NCBI GenBank assembly: GCA_905181615.1
Contig: CAJIYH010000002.1
Location: 682,001-746,000, forward strand
DNA length: 64,000 nucleotides
From: an uncultured Flavobacteriaceae bacterium
GTDB taxonomy: Bacteria > Bacteroidota > Bacteroidia > Flavobacteriales > Flavobacteriaceae
Direction: 5' to 3'
Part shown: piece by piece, positions 43,330-53,991 of the stretch
How positions within the stretch are numbered: position 1 is the stretch's first letter
Layout of the letters: each line of letters opens with the position of its first letter
Program-made: the position numbers and the translations under genes
The notes under the pieces: model-generated
What the model was told of the DNA's origin: nothing
Databases searched by the model: none
Seen by the model: the letters and a program-made list of their open reading frames with translations, nothing else

Positions 43330-44072
43330 CAGTTTTTACATCTGAAGCTATTAATGCCTTGTTAACCCTTATTTTTCTTGAAATTGTTTTGGGTATTGAT
43401 AATATTCTTTTTATTCTATAATTACTCAAAAGTTATATGAAAAGCAACAGAAATTAGCTTCTAATATTTGTTTGTGCTTGGCCATGCTTTTACGTATTGT
43501 TTTACTTTTTGGAATAAGTTTTGTAATTCAAATGCAAAATTCCTTATTCATTATTGATAATTCTTGGATACAGAGCATCATCAACGGACAGGTAATCATT
43601 TTGTTTTTAGGTGGAATATTCTTGCTTTACATGAGACCATGAAATTTTTGAGAAAATTGAAGCAGATGTTTCTCTTGAGTCCGAAAAGCCTATAAAACTT
43701 TCATTGTCGAAAGCAAAAGTTCAAATAACACTATTAAATATTGTTTTTTCGTTTGACTCCATCCTAACAGCTGTTGGTATGACAAATGGAATTAAAAATG
43801 AACTCCCAATAATGGTTATAGCAATCATTTTGTCCGTGTGGACAATGATGATATTTATGAAACCCGTTTCCTCTTTTATTTAAAAACATCATTCCCTTCA
43901 GATTTTAGGGCTTTCATTCTTAATTTCAATTGGACTTATGCTAATAACAGATGGTGCTAACTTTTCGGAAACCGTTATTTTTGATAATGAAGTTGATTCA
44001 ATTCCAAAAGGGTATCTGTACTTTGCTATTAGTTTTTCTTTGGGAATAGAATTTTTGAACATGGAAAATTAA
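43330..44072 (+). pseudogene. Decayed TerC-family membrane protein
   Basis: The 760-base gap before parC contains a full but broken terC. In order I read EAINALLTLIFLEIVLGIDN, ILFIL followed by TAA (about 43421), then in a shifted frame QKLYEKQQKLASNICLCLAM, LLRIVLLFGISF, IILFLGGIFLLYMRP and TGA (about 43640). In another frame come KAKVQITLLNIVFSFDSILT, AVGMTNGIKNELPIMVIAII and a TAA near 43881, then ILGLSFLISIGLMLITDGAN and IPKGYLYFAISFSLGIEFLN before the final TAA. All TerC signature blocks are present, including the two GIDN/SFDS motifs, so decay is recent. No start codon remains. TerC proteins are multi-pass membrane proteins tied to metal ion efflux. Confidence 0.93.
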
Positions 44073-44088
44073 AACACCTAAAAATAAA

Positions 44089-46683
44089 TTAAAGCTCTAG
44101 TTTAATTTGAGAAGCGTCCGGATCATTCTCTTTAACTTGATTTGGATCTACAACTTCCATTTCTTCTAAAGTTTCCTCCTCCTCTTCCTCGTAGGGTAAT
44201 GATTCTAAAAGAACTACTTCCTTAATTTTTTCAGTTACCAGCTGGTTCCCTAATGCTTTAAAGCCTTTAACTCCTATAAAATCTTCAACTACAACCAGCC
44301 TATTTGGAGGCTCTTCGGCACCGCGGGGTTTAGTAAATATAAGTTCTATGACGGGTCGCCACTCAGATGAAACGAAAATTAACTTTGAGTTTTCTTTTAA
44401 GAAATTATCTTCTTTGTTTACATTTTCAATTAAAAATCGCTTTATAAAGTAACGTTCTTTATTACCATCAAAGTAAACAGCTGTGATTGGTCGTTTTTCA
44501 ACCCAGCGCTCCATAACTAATGGAGTTGACTCAAAATGTAGACTGAGGTCTGGTGCAACGGTTTTGGCATCACCTTTATGATTAATCACCAACAGCTTGT
44601 CATCGCCACGGAAAGCGCCTAGTAAGTTTCCACGATCATCTACGTTAAGCTTTAGAACCGTCGGGTCGAACCATATTTTTCTTGGCTTTAGGGTAGAAAC
44701 CCCTTTCTCTTTAAGTTCTACTCTTAGAATATTATGTTTAGATACTATGTTTCCTTTTACACTTCTTCCTTTAATTTGAAGGTCAGCGAAATCAAGCTCC
44801 CATTTTAATTTCTTAACGCTAACAGTGTTTCTAAGTAAAATACTTACAGTTTCGGCTTCTCCATTTGGATTAGCTGTAAAATAAAGAATTTCTGAATTTG
44901 ATTTACCCTGAGTTAAATTATAGGGTTTCTCCCGCGTAACTCCCGAAACGGCAAAACGCTTGATGTAAGATGTTCCCCCACTTCCATCTTTGTACACTAA
45001 ATTATAAATTGTACGCTGGTCTTTTTTCTTAAATACAGCAGCATAAATGATGTCCTTTTCTATAAATACCTTACTGTCAACCTTTACGACTTGCATTATG
45101 CCACTTTTTGTAAACACAATAACATCGTCTATATCGGCACAATCGCATATGTATTCGTCTTTTTTCAGGGAAGTCCCTATAAATCCTTCTTCTCTATTTA
45201 CATAAAGCTTTAGATTTCTAACAACTACTTTAGCAGCATCTACATCGTCAAAAACACGAACTTCAGATAAGCGATCTTTTCCTTTACCATACTCCTTCTT
45301 TAGGTGATTGAAATAGTTAATTGCATACTCGATTAGATTGTCAAGATACCCCTGGACTTCTATAATTTCTGCTTCTAAAGTGTCTATTCGCTGTTGGGCT
45401 TTGTCAATATCAAACTTAGAGATTCTCTTAATTTTAATTTCTGTTAAGCGAATTAAATCTTCTTCAACAACGAGCCTTTTTAATACACCAATAAAAGGTT
45501 TTAAGCCTTCATCAATAGCCTTTAGAACTCCTTCCCATGTTTCTTGATCCTCTATTAATCTATATACTTTATTCTCAATAAAAATTCGTTCAAGAGAAGC
45601 AAAATGCCATTGATTTTCGAGCTCCTGCAACTTAACTTCCAATTCTTTCTTGAGGGTCTGAACTGTCGAATCCGTTGATATTCTCAGCATGTCAGACACG
45701 CCAATAAAATGAGGTTTGTGATTAATAATAACACAGCCTAAAGGAGAAATTGAAGTTTCACAGCCTGTGAATGCATAAAGAGCATCTATTGTTTTATCGG
45801 GAGAAATCCCACTTGGTAAATGAATCAAAATCTCAACATTAGCAGCCGTATTATCTTCAATTTTTTTTACTCTTATTTTTCCTTTCTCATTTGCTTTAAG
45901 AATGGATTCTATCAAACTTGAAGTAGTTGTACTGAATGGGATTTCGGTAATAACAAGTGTGTTTTTGTCTTGGGCACTTATTTTTGCTCGAACTCGAACT
46001 TTACCTCCTCTAATACCGTCATTATAATTTTGAACATCAATAATCCCTCCAGTTTGGAAATCGGGGATTAAAGTAAATTTTTTACCTTTTAAATAAGAAA
46101 TACTTGCCTGAATTAATTCGTTAAAATTATGAGGTAGAACCTTAGTAGACAAACCAACAGCAATACCCTCTGCTCCTTGTGCTAGAAGTAAAGGAAACTT
46201 AACAGGGAGGTTAACAGGCTCTTTTTTTCTGCCATCATACGAAAGTTGCCAGTTGGTAACTTTTGGACTGAAAACAACTTCTAATGCAAATTTAGATAGT
46301 CTTGCTTCTATATAACGAGATGCAGCTGCTCTATCTCCAGTAAGAATATTCCCCCAGTTTCCTTGCATGTCAATCATCAGATCTTTTTGACCAATCTGAA
46401 CCATTGCATCGGCAATACTTGCGTCACCATGTGGGTGGTATTGCATCGTATGTCCAACAATATTCGCTACTTTATTATATCGACCATCATCCAAATCTTT
46501 CATGGAATGAAGAATACGGCGTTGCACAGGCTTTAAACCATCCGAAATTGCTGGTACAGCACGTTCTAGAATAACATAAGAAGCATAATCCAAGAACCAG
46601 TCCTTGTACATGCCCGTTACCTTAATCAGGCTATCCGTTACTGCTGCTCGGGTGTTTTCTTCGTAGAATTGTTTTTCTTCCAT
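44089..46683 (-). CDS. parC: DNA topoisomerase IV subunit A
   Basis: ParC is the DNA-cutting subunit of the decatenase. The 864-residue protein starts with the winged-helix domain, YASYVILERAVPAISDGLKP and QRRILHSMKDLDDGRYNKVA, with the catalytic Tyr in AAASRYIEARLSKFALEVVF. A tower, coiled coil (QQRIDTLEAEIIEVQGYLDN) and C-terminal beta-propeller follow, the last ending in an acidic tail rich in Glu. The alanine in GDRAAASRYIEARL is normal for type IV. It follows parE by two bases on the same strand, and the products form the A2B2 enzyme. Confidence 0.95.
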   Translation of the reverse strand: MEEKQFYEENTRAAVTDSLIKVTGMYKDWFLDYASYVILERAVPAISDGLKPVQRRILHSMKDLDDGRYNKVANIVGHTMQYHPHGDASIADAMVQIGQKDLMIDMQGNWGNILTGDRAAASRYIEARLSKFALEVVFSPKVTNWQLSYDGRKKEPVNLPVKFPLLLAQGAEGIAVGLSTKVLPHNFNELIQASISYLKGKKFTLIPDFQTGGIIDVQNYNDGIRGGKVRVRAKISAQDKNTLVITEIPFSTTTSSLIESILKANEKGKIRVKKIEDNTAANVEILIHLPSGISPDKTIDALYAFTGCETSISPLGCVIINHKPHFIGVSDMLRISTDSTVQTLKKELEVKLQELENQWHFASLERIFIENKVYRLIEDQETWEGVLKAIDEGLKPFIGVLKRLVVEEDLIRLTEIKIKRISKFDIDKAQQRIDTLEAEIIEVQGYLDNLIEYAINYFNHLKKEYGKGKDRLSEVRVFDDVDAAKVVVRNLKLYVNREEGFIGTSLKKDEYICDCADIDDVIVFTKSGIMQVVKVDSKVFIEKDIIYAAVFKKKDQRTIYNLVYKDGSGGTSYIKRFAVSGVTREKPYNLTQGKSNSEILYFTANPNGEAETVSILLRNTVSVKKLKWELDFADLQIKGRSVKGNIVSKHNILRVELKEKGVSTLKPRKIWFDPTVLKLNVDDRGNLLGAFRGDDKLLVINHKGDAKTVAPDLSLHFESTPLVMERWVEKRPITAVYFDGNKERYFIKRFLIENVNKEDNFLKENSKLIFVSSEWRPVIELIFTKPRGAEEPPNRLVVVEDFIGVKGFKALGNQLVTEKIKEVVLLESLPYEEEEEETLEEMEVVDPNQVKENDPDASQIKLEL

Positions 46684-46685
46684 AG

Positions 46686-48545
46686 CTAGCTTGCCGGTTC
46701 TGCTAAATCTAATTCTACTTTTAGATTATTAATAATAAACTTTTGGCGGTCTGGTGTATTTTTGCCCATATAGAATTGTAGTAATTCTTCAATGGTAGTC
46801 GATTTATCTAACATAATAGGATCTAAGCGAATGTCTTCTCCAATGAAATGTTTAAACTCATCAGGTGAAATTTCACCCAAACCTTTAAATCGTGTTATTT
46901 CTTCCTTTCCTCTTAATGCATTAATCGCATCAACTCGTTCCTGTTCGGAATAACAATAAAACGTTTGTTTCTTATCTCGAACTCGATATAAAGGGGTTTG
47001 TAGAATGTACAAGTGTCCCTCTTTTATTAATTCAGGAAAAAATTGCAAGAAAAAGGTAATTAACAGTAAGCGAATGTGCATTCCGTCGACATCTGCATCT
47101 GTAGCAATTACAATGTTATTGTATCGTAAATCTGCTAAACTATCTTCAATATTTAGTGCAGACTGAAGCAAGTTAAACTCTTCATTTTCATAAACGATTT
47201 TCTTTGTCATTCCAAAGGTATTTAAAGGCTTACCTCGTAAACTAAAAACTGCTTGCGTGTTTACATCACGAGACTTTGTAATGGATCCACTTGCAGAATC
47301 TCCCTCAGTAATAAATACGGTAGACTCTAGTCGCCTATCTTTTTTAAGATCACCTAAATGAACTCGGCAATCACGTAATTTCTTATTGTGTAAACTTGCT
47401 TTTTTTGCTCGATCACGAGCAAGTTTTCGGATTCCAGAAAGCTCTTTACGTTCTTTTTCAGCTTGCATGATTTTGCGCTGAATTTTATCGGCAGTTTCTG
47501 GATTTTTATGAAGATAATTATCTAATTGTGTTCCTAAAAAATCATTGATATACGATCGAACAGTAGGCATCTTTTCACCCATTTCCGTTGACCCCAGTTT
47601 TGTTTTTGTTTGCGATTCAAAAACAGGTTCCATAACCTTGATGCTAATGGCAGAAATTACAGATTTTCTGATATCAGATGCGTCATAATTTTTACCAAAA
47701 AACTCACGAACAGTTTTTACAATTGCCTCTCTAAAAGCTGACAGATGTGTTCCACCTTGTGTGGTGTTCTGACCATTTACAAAAGAGTGGTACTCTTCGC
47801 TATACTGTGTCTTACTGTGAGTTAAGGCTACCTCGATGTCGTTCCCTCTTAAATGAATAATCGGGTACAACAAATCGGTTTCGTTTACCAAATCTTCTAG
47901 TAAATCTTTAAGCCCATTTTCGGAAAAGTATTTTTCGCCATTAAAATCAATCGTTAATCCTGGATTAAGATAAACATAGTATTTAATCATTTTCACAATG
48001 TATTCATTGCGATAACGATAGTTTTTGAAAATAGAACTATCTGGAGTAAAAGTAACCTTAGTCCCCTTACGTTTTGAACTTTCTAACGGTACAGCTTCTT
48101 TAGTTAGATTTCCTGCTTCGAAAGTTGCGAATTTAGTTTGATTGTCTCGATTTGATTCTACTCTAAATGCAGATGAAAGCGCATTAACAGCTTTTGTACC
48201 TACTCCATTCAACCCAACCGACTTCTTAAATGCACGGGAATCGTATTTACCCCCTGTATTCATTTTAGAAACTACATCTACAATTTTACCTAAAGGAATT
48301 CCACGTCCATAATCTCGAACGCTTACTTCTTGTTCTTTAATAACAATCTCGATAGTCTTACCAGCTCCCATCACAAATTCATCGATACAGTTATCGAGGA
48401 CTTCTTTTAGAAGAATATAAATACCATCATCAGGAGAAGAACCATCACCTAGTTTACCAATATACATTCCTGGTCGCATCCGGATGTGTTCTTTCCAGTC
48501 GAGGGATCGTATATTGTCTTCGGTATATTCTACGTTTTCTGCCAT
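46686..48545 (-). CDS. parE: DNA topoisomerase IV subunit B
   Basis: ParE is the ATPase subunit. The 619-residue protein has the GHKL ATP-binding motifs [40 protein letters not shown] and [20 protein letters not shown], the transducer Lys region, and the TOPRIM metal motif [15 protein letters not shown] with [16 protein letters not shown]. It ends just before parC. Its length is normal for the ParE type, without the insert of enterobacterial GyrB. Fluoroquinolone-region residues look wild type as far as can be judged by eye. A 140-base gap separates it from purC. Confidence 0.96.
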   Translation of the reverse strand: MAENVEYTEDNIRSLDWKEHIRMRPGMYIGKLGDGSSPDDGIYILLKEVLDNCIDEFVMGAGKTIEIVIKEQEVSVRDYGRGIPLGKIVDVVSKMNTGGKYDSRAFKKSVGLNGVGTKAVNALSSAFRVESNRDNQTKFATFEAGNLTKEAVPLESSKRKGTKVTFTPDSSIFKNYRYRNEYIVKMIKYYVYLNPGLTIDFNGEKYFSENGLKDLLEDLVNETDLLYPIIHLRGNDIEVALTHSKTQYSEEYHSFVNGQNTTQGGTHLSAFREAIVKTVREFFGKNYDASDIRKSVISAISIKVMEPVFESQTKTKLGSTEMGEKMPTVRSYINDFLGTQLDNYLHKNPETADKIQRKIMQAEKERKELSGIRKLARDRAKKASLHNKKLRDCRVHLGDLKKDRRLESTVFITEGDSASGSITKSRDVNTQAVFSLRGKPLNTFGMTKKIVYENEEFNLLQSALNIEDSLADLRYNNIVIATDADVDGMHIRLLLITFFLQFFPELIKEGHLYILQTPLYRVRDKKQTFYCYSEQERVDAINALRGKEEITRFKGLGEISPDEFKHFIGEDIRLDPIMLDKSTTIEELLQFYMGKNTPDRQKFIINNLKVELDLAEPAS

Positions 48546-48685
48546 AAGAGATAAATGCTAATATAATAGTTCCAAGTAAAAAGTTGAAGCAATGAGCAGT
48601 AAAAAAATTAACAAAAAACGTTAAGAACTATTAAATGGTTGTGCTATAACGATTTCAAATAGAAATACTGTTAAATTATGGTCTT

Positions 48686-49633
48686 TTACCGTTTCTCTAA
48701 ATAAGACAAAATATTAGACTCAATTCTGGTTTCAATAGTCGAAACATCAGCTTTTTGAAATTCTTTACCGGTTATATGCTCGTACAGCTCAATATATCTA
48801 TCCGAAACTTCTTGAATAAAAGCATCACTCATTTCTGGAATTTGCTGTCCTTCTAGACCTTGAAATCCTTGAGCGATTAGCCATTGACGAACAAACTCTT
48901 TTGAAAGTTGCTTTTGCTCCTCACCTTTTGCTTGGCGTTCTACATAGCCTTCTTGATAAAAATAACGAGAAGAGTCTGGGGTGTGGATTTCATCAATCAA
49001 AACGATGGTACCGTGTGGTGTTTTTCCAAACTCATATTTAGTGTCTACTAAAATTAAGCCTTTATCAGCTGCCAATTGTGTTCCTCTTTCAAATAAGGCT
49101 TTTGTGTAATTTTCTAAAACAATATAATCTGCTTCAGAAACGAAGCCTTGTTTTATTATTTCTTCTCTTGAAATATCTTCGTCATGTCCTTCTTCTGCTT
49201 TGGTAGCTGGCGTTATAATTGGCGTAGGGAAACGATCGTTTTCAATCATCCCATCGGGCATTTCAACTCCGCATAAAATTCTTTTATCTAGTTTATATTC
49301 TCTTGCTGCATGGCCAGAAAGGTAACCTCTAATTACCATTTCAACCTTAAAAGGTTCACAGCGTTTTCCGATTGCAACCGATGGGTCTGGTGAAGCTTCC
49401 AGCCAATTTGGAACAATGTCCTTGGTTGCTTCCATCATATGTGTGGCAATTTGATTTAATATTTGTCCTTTATAAGGAATTCCTTTGGTCATAACTACAT
49501 CAAATGCCGATAGCTTGTCGGTTGCTATCATAACCAACAAATCGTTTTTAAGACTAATTACCTCTCGGACTTTACCAACATACTTAGATTGTTGGCCGGG
49601 AAGTGAAAAAGAGGAAGCTAAAAGTGTATTCAT
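48686..49633 (-). CDS. purC: Phosphoribosylaminoimidazole-succinocarboxamide synthase
   Basis: PurC joins aspartate to CAIR in purine synthesis. The 315-residue protein is of the longer eukaryote-like type found in Bacteroidetes. [60 protein letters not shown] and [20 protein letters not shown] are the ATP, substrate and metal blocks, with [14 protein letters not shown] near the end. It is preceded on the same strand by phoH, with 20 bases between the genes, and they may be co-transcribed. Confidence 0.96.
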   Translation of the reverse strand: MNTLLASSFSLPGQQSKYVGKVREVISLKNDLLVMIATDKLSAFDVVMTKGIPYKGQILNQIATHMMEATKDIVPNWLEASPDPSVAIGKRCEPFKVEMVIRGYLSGHAAREYKLDKRILCGVEMPDGMIENDRFPTPIITPATKAEEGHDEDISREEIIKQGFVSEADYIVLENYTKALFERGTQLAADKGLILVDTKYEFGKTPHGTIVLIDEIHTPDSSRYFYQEGYVERQAKGEEQKQLSKEFVRQWLIAQGFQGLEGQQIPEMSDAFIQEVSDRYIELYEHITGKEFQKADVSTIETRIESNILSYLEKR

Positions 49634-49653
49634 ATGTCGTGTTAATTTGTATG

Positions 49654-50595
49654 CTAAATGTTTTTATAAGCTTCAATTACTTTTCTAACTAATTTATGAC
49701 GAATTACGTCTTTATCATCTAAATAAATCATGCCAATACCATCCGTTTCTTTTAAAACGAGTAAGGCTTCTTTTAATCCAGAAATTGTTCTTCTGGGTAA
49801 ATCGATCTGCCCAGGGTCTCCAGTTATGATAAATTTTGCATGTGTCCCCATTCGTGTGAGAAACATTTTCATTTGTGCGTGTGTTGTATTCTGTGCTTCA
49901 TCTAGAATCACAAAAGCGTGATCAAGTGTTCTTCCACGCATAAAAGCAAGAGGAGCTATTTGAATGGTTCCTTTTTCTAAATAAGAATTCAGGCGATCTA
50001 CTGGAATCATGTCTCTTAGCGCATCGTAAAGAGGTTGCATGTAAGGGTCTAACTTCTCCTTCATATCCCCAGGTAAAAAACCAAGGTTTTCTCCTGCTTC
50101 TACTGCAGGTCGAGTTAGAATAATTTTTTTGACTTGCTTTTCTTTTAATGCTTTAACTGCTAATGCAACAGAGGTGTATGTTTTTCCTGTTCCTGCTGGA
50201 CCAACTGCAAATAACATGTCGTTTTTTTTGCTTAATTGAACCAGTCGCTGCTGGTTTATTGTTTTAGCTTTTATTGATCTTCCTCCAACTCCGTGAAGGA
50301 TAAAAGAATCTTTATCATCCATAGTTTCAATTCCTGTAGAGGGATCGGCAGTTAGTATGCTTTCTAGTATTGGTTGATCGAGTTTGTTGTATTTGACAAA
50401 GTGTGCAATTAACATTTCAGTACGCATTTCAAATTCGTCTAAAACAGCTTCTTCTCCAAAGGCTTTAAGTATACTTCCTCTAGCTACAATTTTAAGCTTT
50501 GGAAAGTATGAACGTAGTTGTTCAACATTAGAATTTTGATCACCAAAAAATTCTCTTGGATTTACATCTTGTAACTTAATTTCTATCTCATTCAA
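49654..50595 (-). CDS. phoH: PhoH-like ATPase
   Basis: PhoH-like proteins are cytoplasmic ATPases related to helicase cores and proposed to act on RNA. The 313 residues have the Walker A loop [40 protein letters not shown], the Walker B acid in [20 protein letters not shown], and the sensor-like [20 protein letters not shown]. The N-terminal part (about residues 1-95) is a KH-like segment. Start ATG 50595 gives [20 protein letters not shown], matching the family. It is divergent from the SAM-cleaving enzyme gene. Confidence 0.93.
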   Translation of the reverse strand: MNEIEIKLQDVNPREFFGDQNSNVEQLRSYFPKLKIVARGSILKAFGEEAVLDEFEMRTEMLIAHFVKYNKLDQPILESILTADPSTGIETMDDKDSFILHGVGGRSIKAKTINQQRLVQLSKKNDMLFAVGPAGTGKTYTSVALAVKALKEKQVKKIILTRPAVEAGENLGFLPGDMKEKLDPYMQPLYDALRDMIPVDRLNSYLEKGTIQIAPLAFMRGRTLDHAFVILDEAQNTTHAQMKMFLTRMGTHAKFIITGDPGQIDLPRRTISGLKEALLVLKETDGIGMIYLDDKDVIRHKLVRKVIEAYKNI

Positions 50596-50696
50596 AAGCT
50601 AAGAAGTTTTAATGTTATTTTATTCAAGGATTTGTAAGTTTGTATTTCAAAATTACTGTTTTAGTTTAAATAATTTTTAAAATATATAATTTCTTT

Positions 50697-51527
50697 ATGT
50701 CAATAGTAAGCCTGACTACCGATTTTGGATTAAAGGATTACTTTGTTGCAGCGATTAAGGCAGAATTGTATCAAGAAATTTCTGGCGTAAACGTCATTGA
50801 CATTACCCATCAAGTAAGTCCATTCAATCATACAGAAGCTGCATATATTCTTAAAAATGCGAGTAAAGCTTTTCCAAAAGGAAGTATTCACATCATTGGT
50901 GTAGACTCTGAGTTTACTCCCGAAAACACCCATGTAGTAATGCTTTTAGATGGCCATTTTTTTATTGGTGCAAATAACGGTGTATTATCTTTAATAAAGG
51001 AGGAACGTACTCCTGAAAAAATTGTGGAAATTAATATCCACAACAACATCAATTCTTCATTTCCTGTTTTAGATGTGTTTGTTAAAGTTGCAGGTCATAT
51101 ATCACGGAAAGGAAATTTAGATGTAATTGGAAAAAAAATAGACTCTTTAAAAGAGGTAACTGATGTAAGACCCGTTATAAACTCTTCTGAAGATCAAATA
51201 ATAGGCAGTGTTATATACATTGATAATTTTGGAAATGTAATTACTAATATTACCAAAAAAGTATTTGGAGAATATCAAAAAGGACGCACATTTAGTATTT
51301 CTGCTAAAAGTGTAAAGTTTAGTGAGATTCACAATTCATATACTGAGGCCATCAACTTTTCTACCCCTAAAGAGAATAGGGATGAGGATGGTAAAAAAAT
51401 AGCTTTATTTAATGATGCTGGGCACTTGGAGCTTTCTATTTATAAAAGTAATCCACAGACCGTTGGAAGTGCACACAGCCTTTTTGGAATAGAGTTTAGG
51501 GACACCATAACCATAAAATTTAATTAA
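50697..51527 (+). CDS. SAM hydroxide adenosyltransferase (DUF62 family)
   Basis: Members cleave S-adenosylmethionine with water into adenosine and methionine and are related to halogenases. The 276-residue protein contains SLTTDFGLKDYFVAAIKAEL, IDITHQVSPFNHTEAAYILK, GSIHIIGVDSEFTPENTHVV and FIGANNGVLSLIKEE for the first domain, and YIDNFGNVITNITKKVFGEY in the second. The conserved Asp-His pair that binds SAM and activates water is present (DITHQ). Its physiological role is unclear. It lies two bases ahead of gldF on the same strand, so it is likely expressed with the gliding genes. Confidence 0.9.
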   Translation: MSIVSLTTDFGLKDYFVAAIKAELYQEISGVNVIDITHQVSPFNHTEAAYILKNASKAFPKGSIHIIGVDSEFTPENTHVVMLLDGHFFIGANNGVLSLIKEERTPEKIVEINIHNNINSSFPVLDVFVKVAGHISRKGNLDVIGKKIDSLKEVTDVRPVINSSEDQIIGSVIYIDNFGNVITNITKKVFGEYQKGRTFSISAKSVKFSEIHNSYTEAINFSTPKENRDEDGKKIALFNDAGHLELSIYKSNPQTVGSAHSLFGIEFRDTITIKFN

Positions 51528-51528
51528 T

Positions 51529-52260
51529 ATGTGGGCTATAGCTAAAAGAGAATTATTATCGTTTTTTACTACTCCACTAGGATACAGCATTCTTGCTGTG
51601 TTTTTTGTTTTAAACGGCTTGTTGTTATGGATTTTTAATAATGCTTTTAACATTGTTGACTCTGGGTTTGCAGATTTAAATTTGTATTTTGAATTAATGC
51701 CTTGGCTTTTTTTGTTTTTAATTCCAGCAATAGGTATGAAGTCTTTTTCAGAAGAAATAGGCTCTGGAACCATTGCACTTCTTTTTGCAAAACCCATTTC
51801 TCTTTGGGAATTACTGCTCGGAAAGTTTATCGGAATTTTCTTTTTAGTTCTTTGCAGTCTTTTTGGAAGTTTTATTTATGTATATGCAATTTTACAGCTC
51901 AAATTAGAATTAGATATATTTGATTGGGGAGCCTTTTGGGGGTCTTTTATAGGATTAGTTTTTTTATCATCTGTATTCATATCGATCACCTTATTAAGCT
52001 CCTGTTTATTTAAAAATCAGGTAATTGCATTTTTAGCTGCTGTATTGTTTTGTTTTCTTCATTATTATGGTTGGAGTGAATTGTCTCTTTACTTTTCTGA
52101 CAATACCCTGTATGGATTTGTTAATTCTATTGGAATTCGTTCGCATTACAATAAATTGAGTAAAGGAATTATAGAAAGCAAAGACTTAGTATACTTTCTT
52201 GGCCAACTATTCTTGTTCTTATATATAGCGATAATTCAACTAAAAAAAATTAAGCAATAA
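51529..52260 (+). CDS. gldF: Gliding-motility ABC transporter permease GldF
   Basis: GldF is the membrane subunit of the GldA-GldF-GldG ABC complex that supports gliding in Flavobacterium. The 243-residue protein has about six membrane helices. MWAIAKRELLSFFTTPLGYS and the following helix, IPAIGMKSFSEEIGSGTIAL and KPISLWELLLGKFIGIFFLV are features of ABC-2 type permeases. The last codon overlaps the start of gldG by one base (TAATG). The ATPase gene gldA is not seen in this window. A glutamate-rich motif (EEIGSGT) is conserved in the family. Confidence 0.92.
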   Translation: MWAIAKRELLSFFTTPLGYSILAVFFVLNGLLLWIFNNAFNIVDSGFADLNLYFELMPWLFLFLIPAIGMKSFSEEIGSGTIALLFAKPISLWELLLGKFIGIFFLVLCSLFGSFIYVYAILQLKLELDIFDWGAFWGSFIGLVFLSSVFISITLLSSCLFKNQVIAFLAAVLFCFLHYYGWSELSLYFSDNTLYGFVNSIGIRSHYNKLSKGIIESKDLVYFLGQLFLFLYIAIIQLKKIKQ

Positions 52261-53921
52261 TGAATAAATTAGCATCTTTCAGGATTGTTTTGGCTTTCAT
52301 AGGGGTATTGCTCATTCAAGTCGTTGCATCTAATTTTTTATGGCGGTTAGACCTTACAGCAGACAAACGTTATTCCTTGTCTGCCCCTACGACAGAATTC
52401 CTTGAATCGATTGACCAACCCATTCGGATTGATGTTTTTTTAGATGGAAAATTACCACAAGAATACCAACGATTAAGAGCTGAAACTGAAGTTGTACTTG
52501 AGAGTATGAGTGCCAATAATGATCGCCTGTATTACGAGTTCATTAATCCTTTTATAGGAGCTGAAGATTCAGATCAACTACTATCAGAAATGAATCAATA
52601 CGGTCTATTTCCTGAACTGGTGGTCGAACGCGAAAATCAAGGAGTAGAGCAATCGTATGTGTTTCCATGGATGATGCTTAATTATGGCGATAGAACTGTA
52701 CGGGTTTCTCTACTTCAAAAAAACTTAGGCGATACATCAGAAAAAAGAATATTACAATCGATACAGCAACTAGAGTATGTGATTATGGATGGTCTCTATA
52801 AAATTTTACTTGAAGGAGAGAAAAAGAAAATAGCTGTTCTAAGCTCACATGAAACATCGAAAGATATTTTAGTTACAAACTTCTTACAAGATTTACTTCC
52901 ATATTATAATCTTGCGGCCTTCGACCTTAAGGCTTTTCCTGAGCAACCAGAAAAAACATTAGAAAACTTGAATCGTTTTGACTTACTTCTAATTTCAAAC
53001 CCTAAAGAAGCATTCAACAATAGTGAAAAGTTTATTTTGGATCAATACATTCAACAAGGAGGAAACGGTATGTTTTTAATTGACCCTGTTCTCGTAGAAC
53101 CTGACAGTCTCTATACTAAATCAGGAAAAACAGTAAGTTATGGAAATGCATTAGAGCTTGATGATTTGTTGTTTAAATTTGGTGTTAGATTACGAAAGAA
53201 ACTGGTTCAAGACCTTTATAGTGCTCCAATAGTTTTAGCACAAGGAGATCAAAACAATTCACAATACAACCCCTTCCCATGGCCTTATTCACCTTTAGCT
53301 ACTCCAAATCAAAACCATCCCATTGGCTCTGCTATTGGTTCGGTTCTTTTTCAGTTTGGAAGTCCAATAGACACTTTAAAAAACAACATAAAAAAAACAG
53401 TTTTAATTGAATCTTCTTCTTTTTCAAAAATTGAGGGTATTCCTTCCATAATATCACTTTCTAGTGCCACAAAACGAATTGATCCGGCTACATTTAAAAG
53501 CCCTAAACAAACTTTGGGTGTTTTGCTTGAAGGAAAATTTACTTCATTGTATGAAAATAGAATTACTCCTTTTGAATTAAAAAAAGGTACTTCGCAACAT
53601 GCCCGTATCGCTGTTTTTGGAGATGGAAATCTAATTGAAAACCAAATAGACAAGAGAAAACCATTAGAATTGGGATATGATAAGTGGACCAATAACTTTT
53701 ATAGTAACAAACAATTTCTTAAAAACACGGTTCATTATCTGGTTAATGATAATGCATTTTTAAACCTTCGTTCCAAAGAGATTGATATTGCTATGCTTGA
53801 CAACGAACAAGTAAGAATTAATGGGACTTTTTGGCGATATTTTTCAGTAATAATACCATTAATAATCCTACTAATAATGGGGCTTATTTTTAATAGTTAC
53901 CGTCTCAAAAGTTATCGGTAA
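52260..53921 (+). CDS. gldG: Gliding-motility-associated protein GldG
   Basis: GldG is the second membrane component of the GldAFG complex. It has one N-terminal helix (IVLAFIGVLLIQVVASNFLW), a large extracytoplasmic region that contains the ABC-transporter auxiliary domain (TADKRYSLSAPTTEFLESID, then VFLDGKLPQEYQRLRAETEV and IAVLSSHETSKDILVTNFLQ), and a C-terminal helix (FSVIIPLIILLIMGLIFNSY). The 553 residues are a normal length. It overlaps gldF by one base, and dnaN follows 70 bases later, with its own promoter box. Confidence 0.93.
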   Translation: MNKLASFRIVLAFIGVLLIQVVASNFLWRLDLTADKRYSLSAPTTEFLESIDQPIRIDVFLDGKLPQEYQRLRAETEVVLESMSANNDRLYYEFINPFIGAEDSDQLLSEMNQYGLFPELVVERENQGVEQSYVFPWMMLNYGDRTVRVSLLQKNLGDTSEKRILQSIQQLEYVIMDGLYKILLEGEKKKIAVLSSHETSKDILVTNFLQDLLPYYNLAAFDLKAFPEQPEKTLENLNRFDLLLISNPKEAFNNSEKFILDQYIQQGGNGMFLIDPVLVEPDSLYTKSGKTVSYGNALELDDLLFKFGVRLRKKLVQDLYSAPIVLAQGDQNNSQYNPFPWPYSPLATPNQNHPIGSAIGSVLFQFGSPIDTLKNNIKKTVLIESSSFSKIEGIPSIISLSSATKRIDPATFKSPKQTLGVLLEGKFTSLYENRITPFELKKGTSQHARIAVFGDGNLIENQIDKRKPLELGYDKWTNNFYSNKQFLKNTVHYLVNDNAFLNLRSKEIDIAMLDNEQVRINGTFWRYFSVIIPLIILLIMGLIFNSYRLKSYR

Positions 53922-53963
53922 TAAGTGTTGATAAGTTTCTTTCGCTTTTAGAACCATTTCAAA

Positions 53964-53971
53964 TATCTTTG
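53964..53971 (+). promoter_or_regulatory. -7 promoter box of dnaN
   Basis: TATCTTTG is an exact TAnnTTTG match, 21 bases before the dnaN ATG and after the gldG stop. The region at -33 is T-rich without a clear TTTG. Confidence 0.45.
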
Positions 53972-53991
53972 AATAAAACATATCCTATAAT

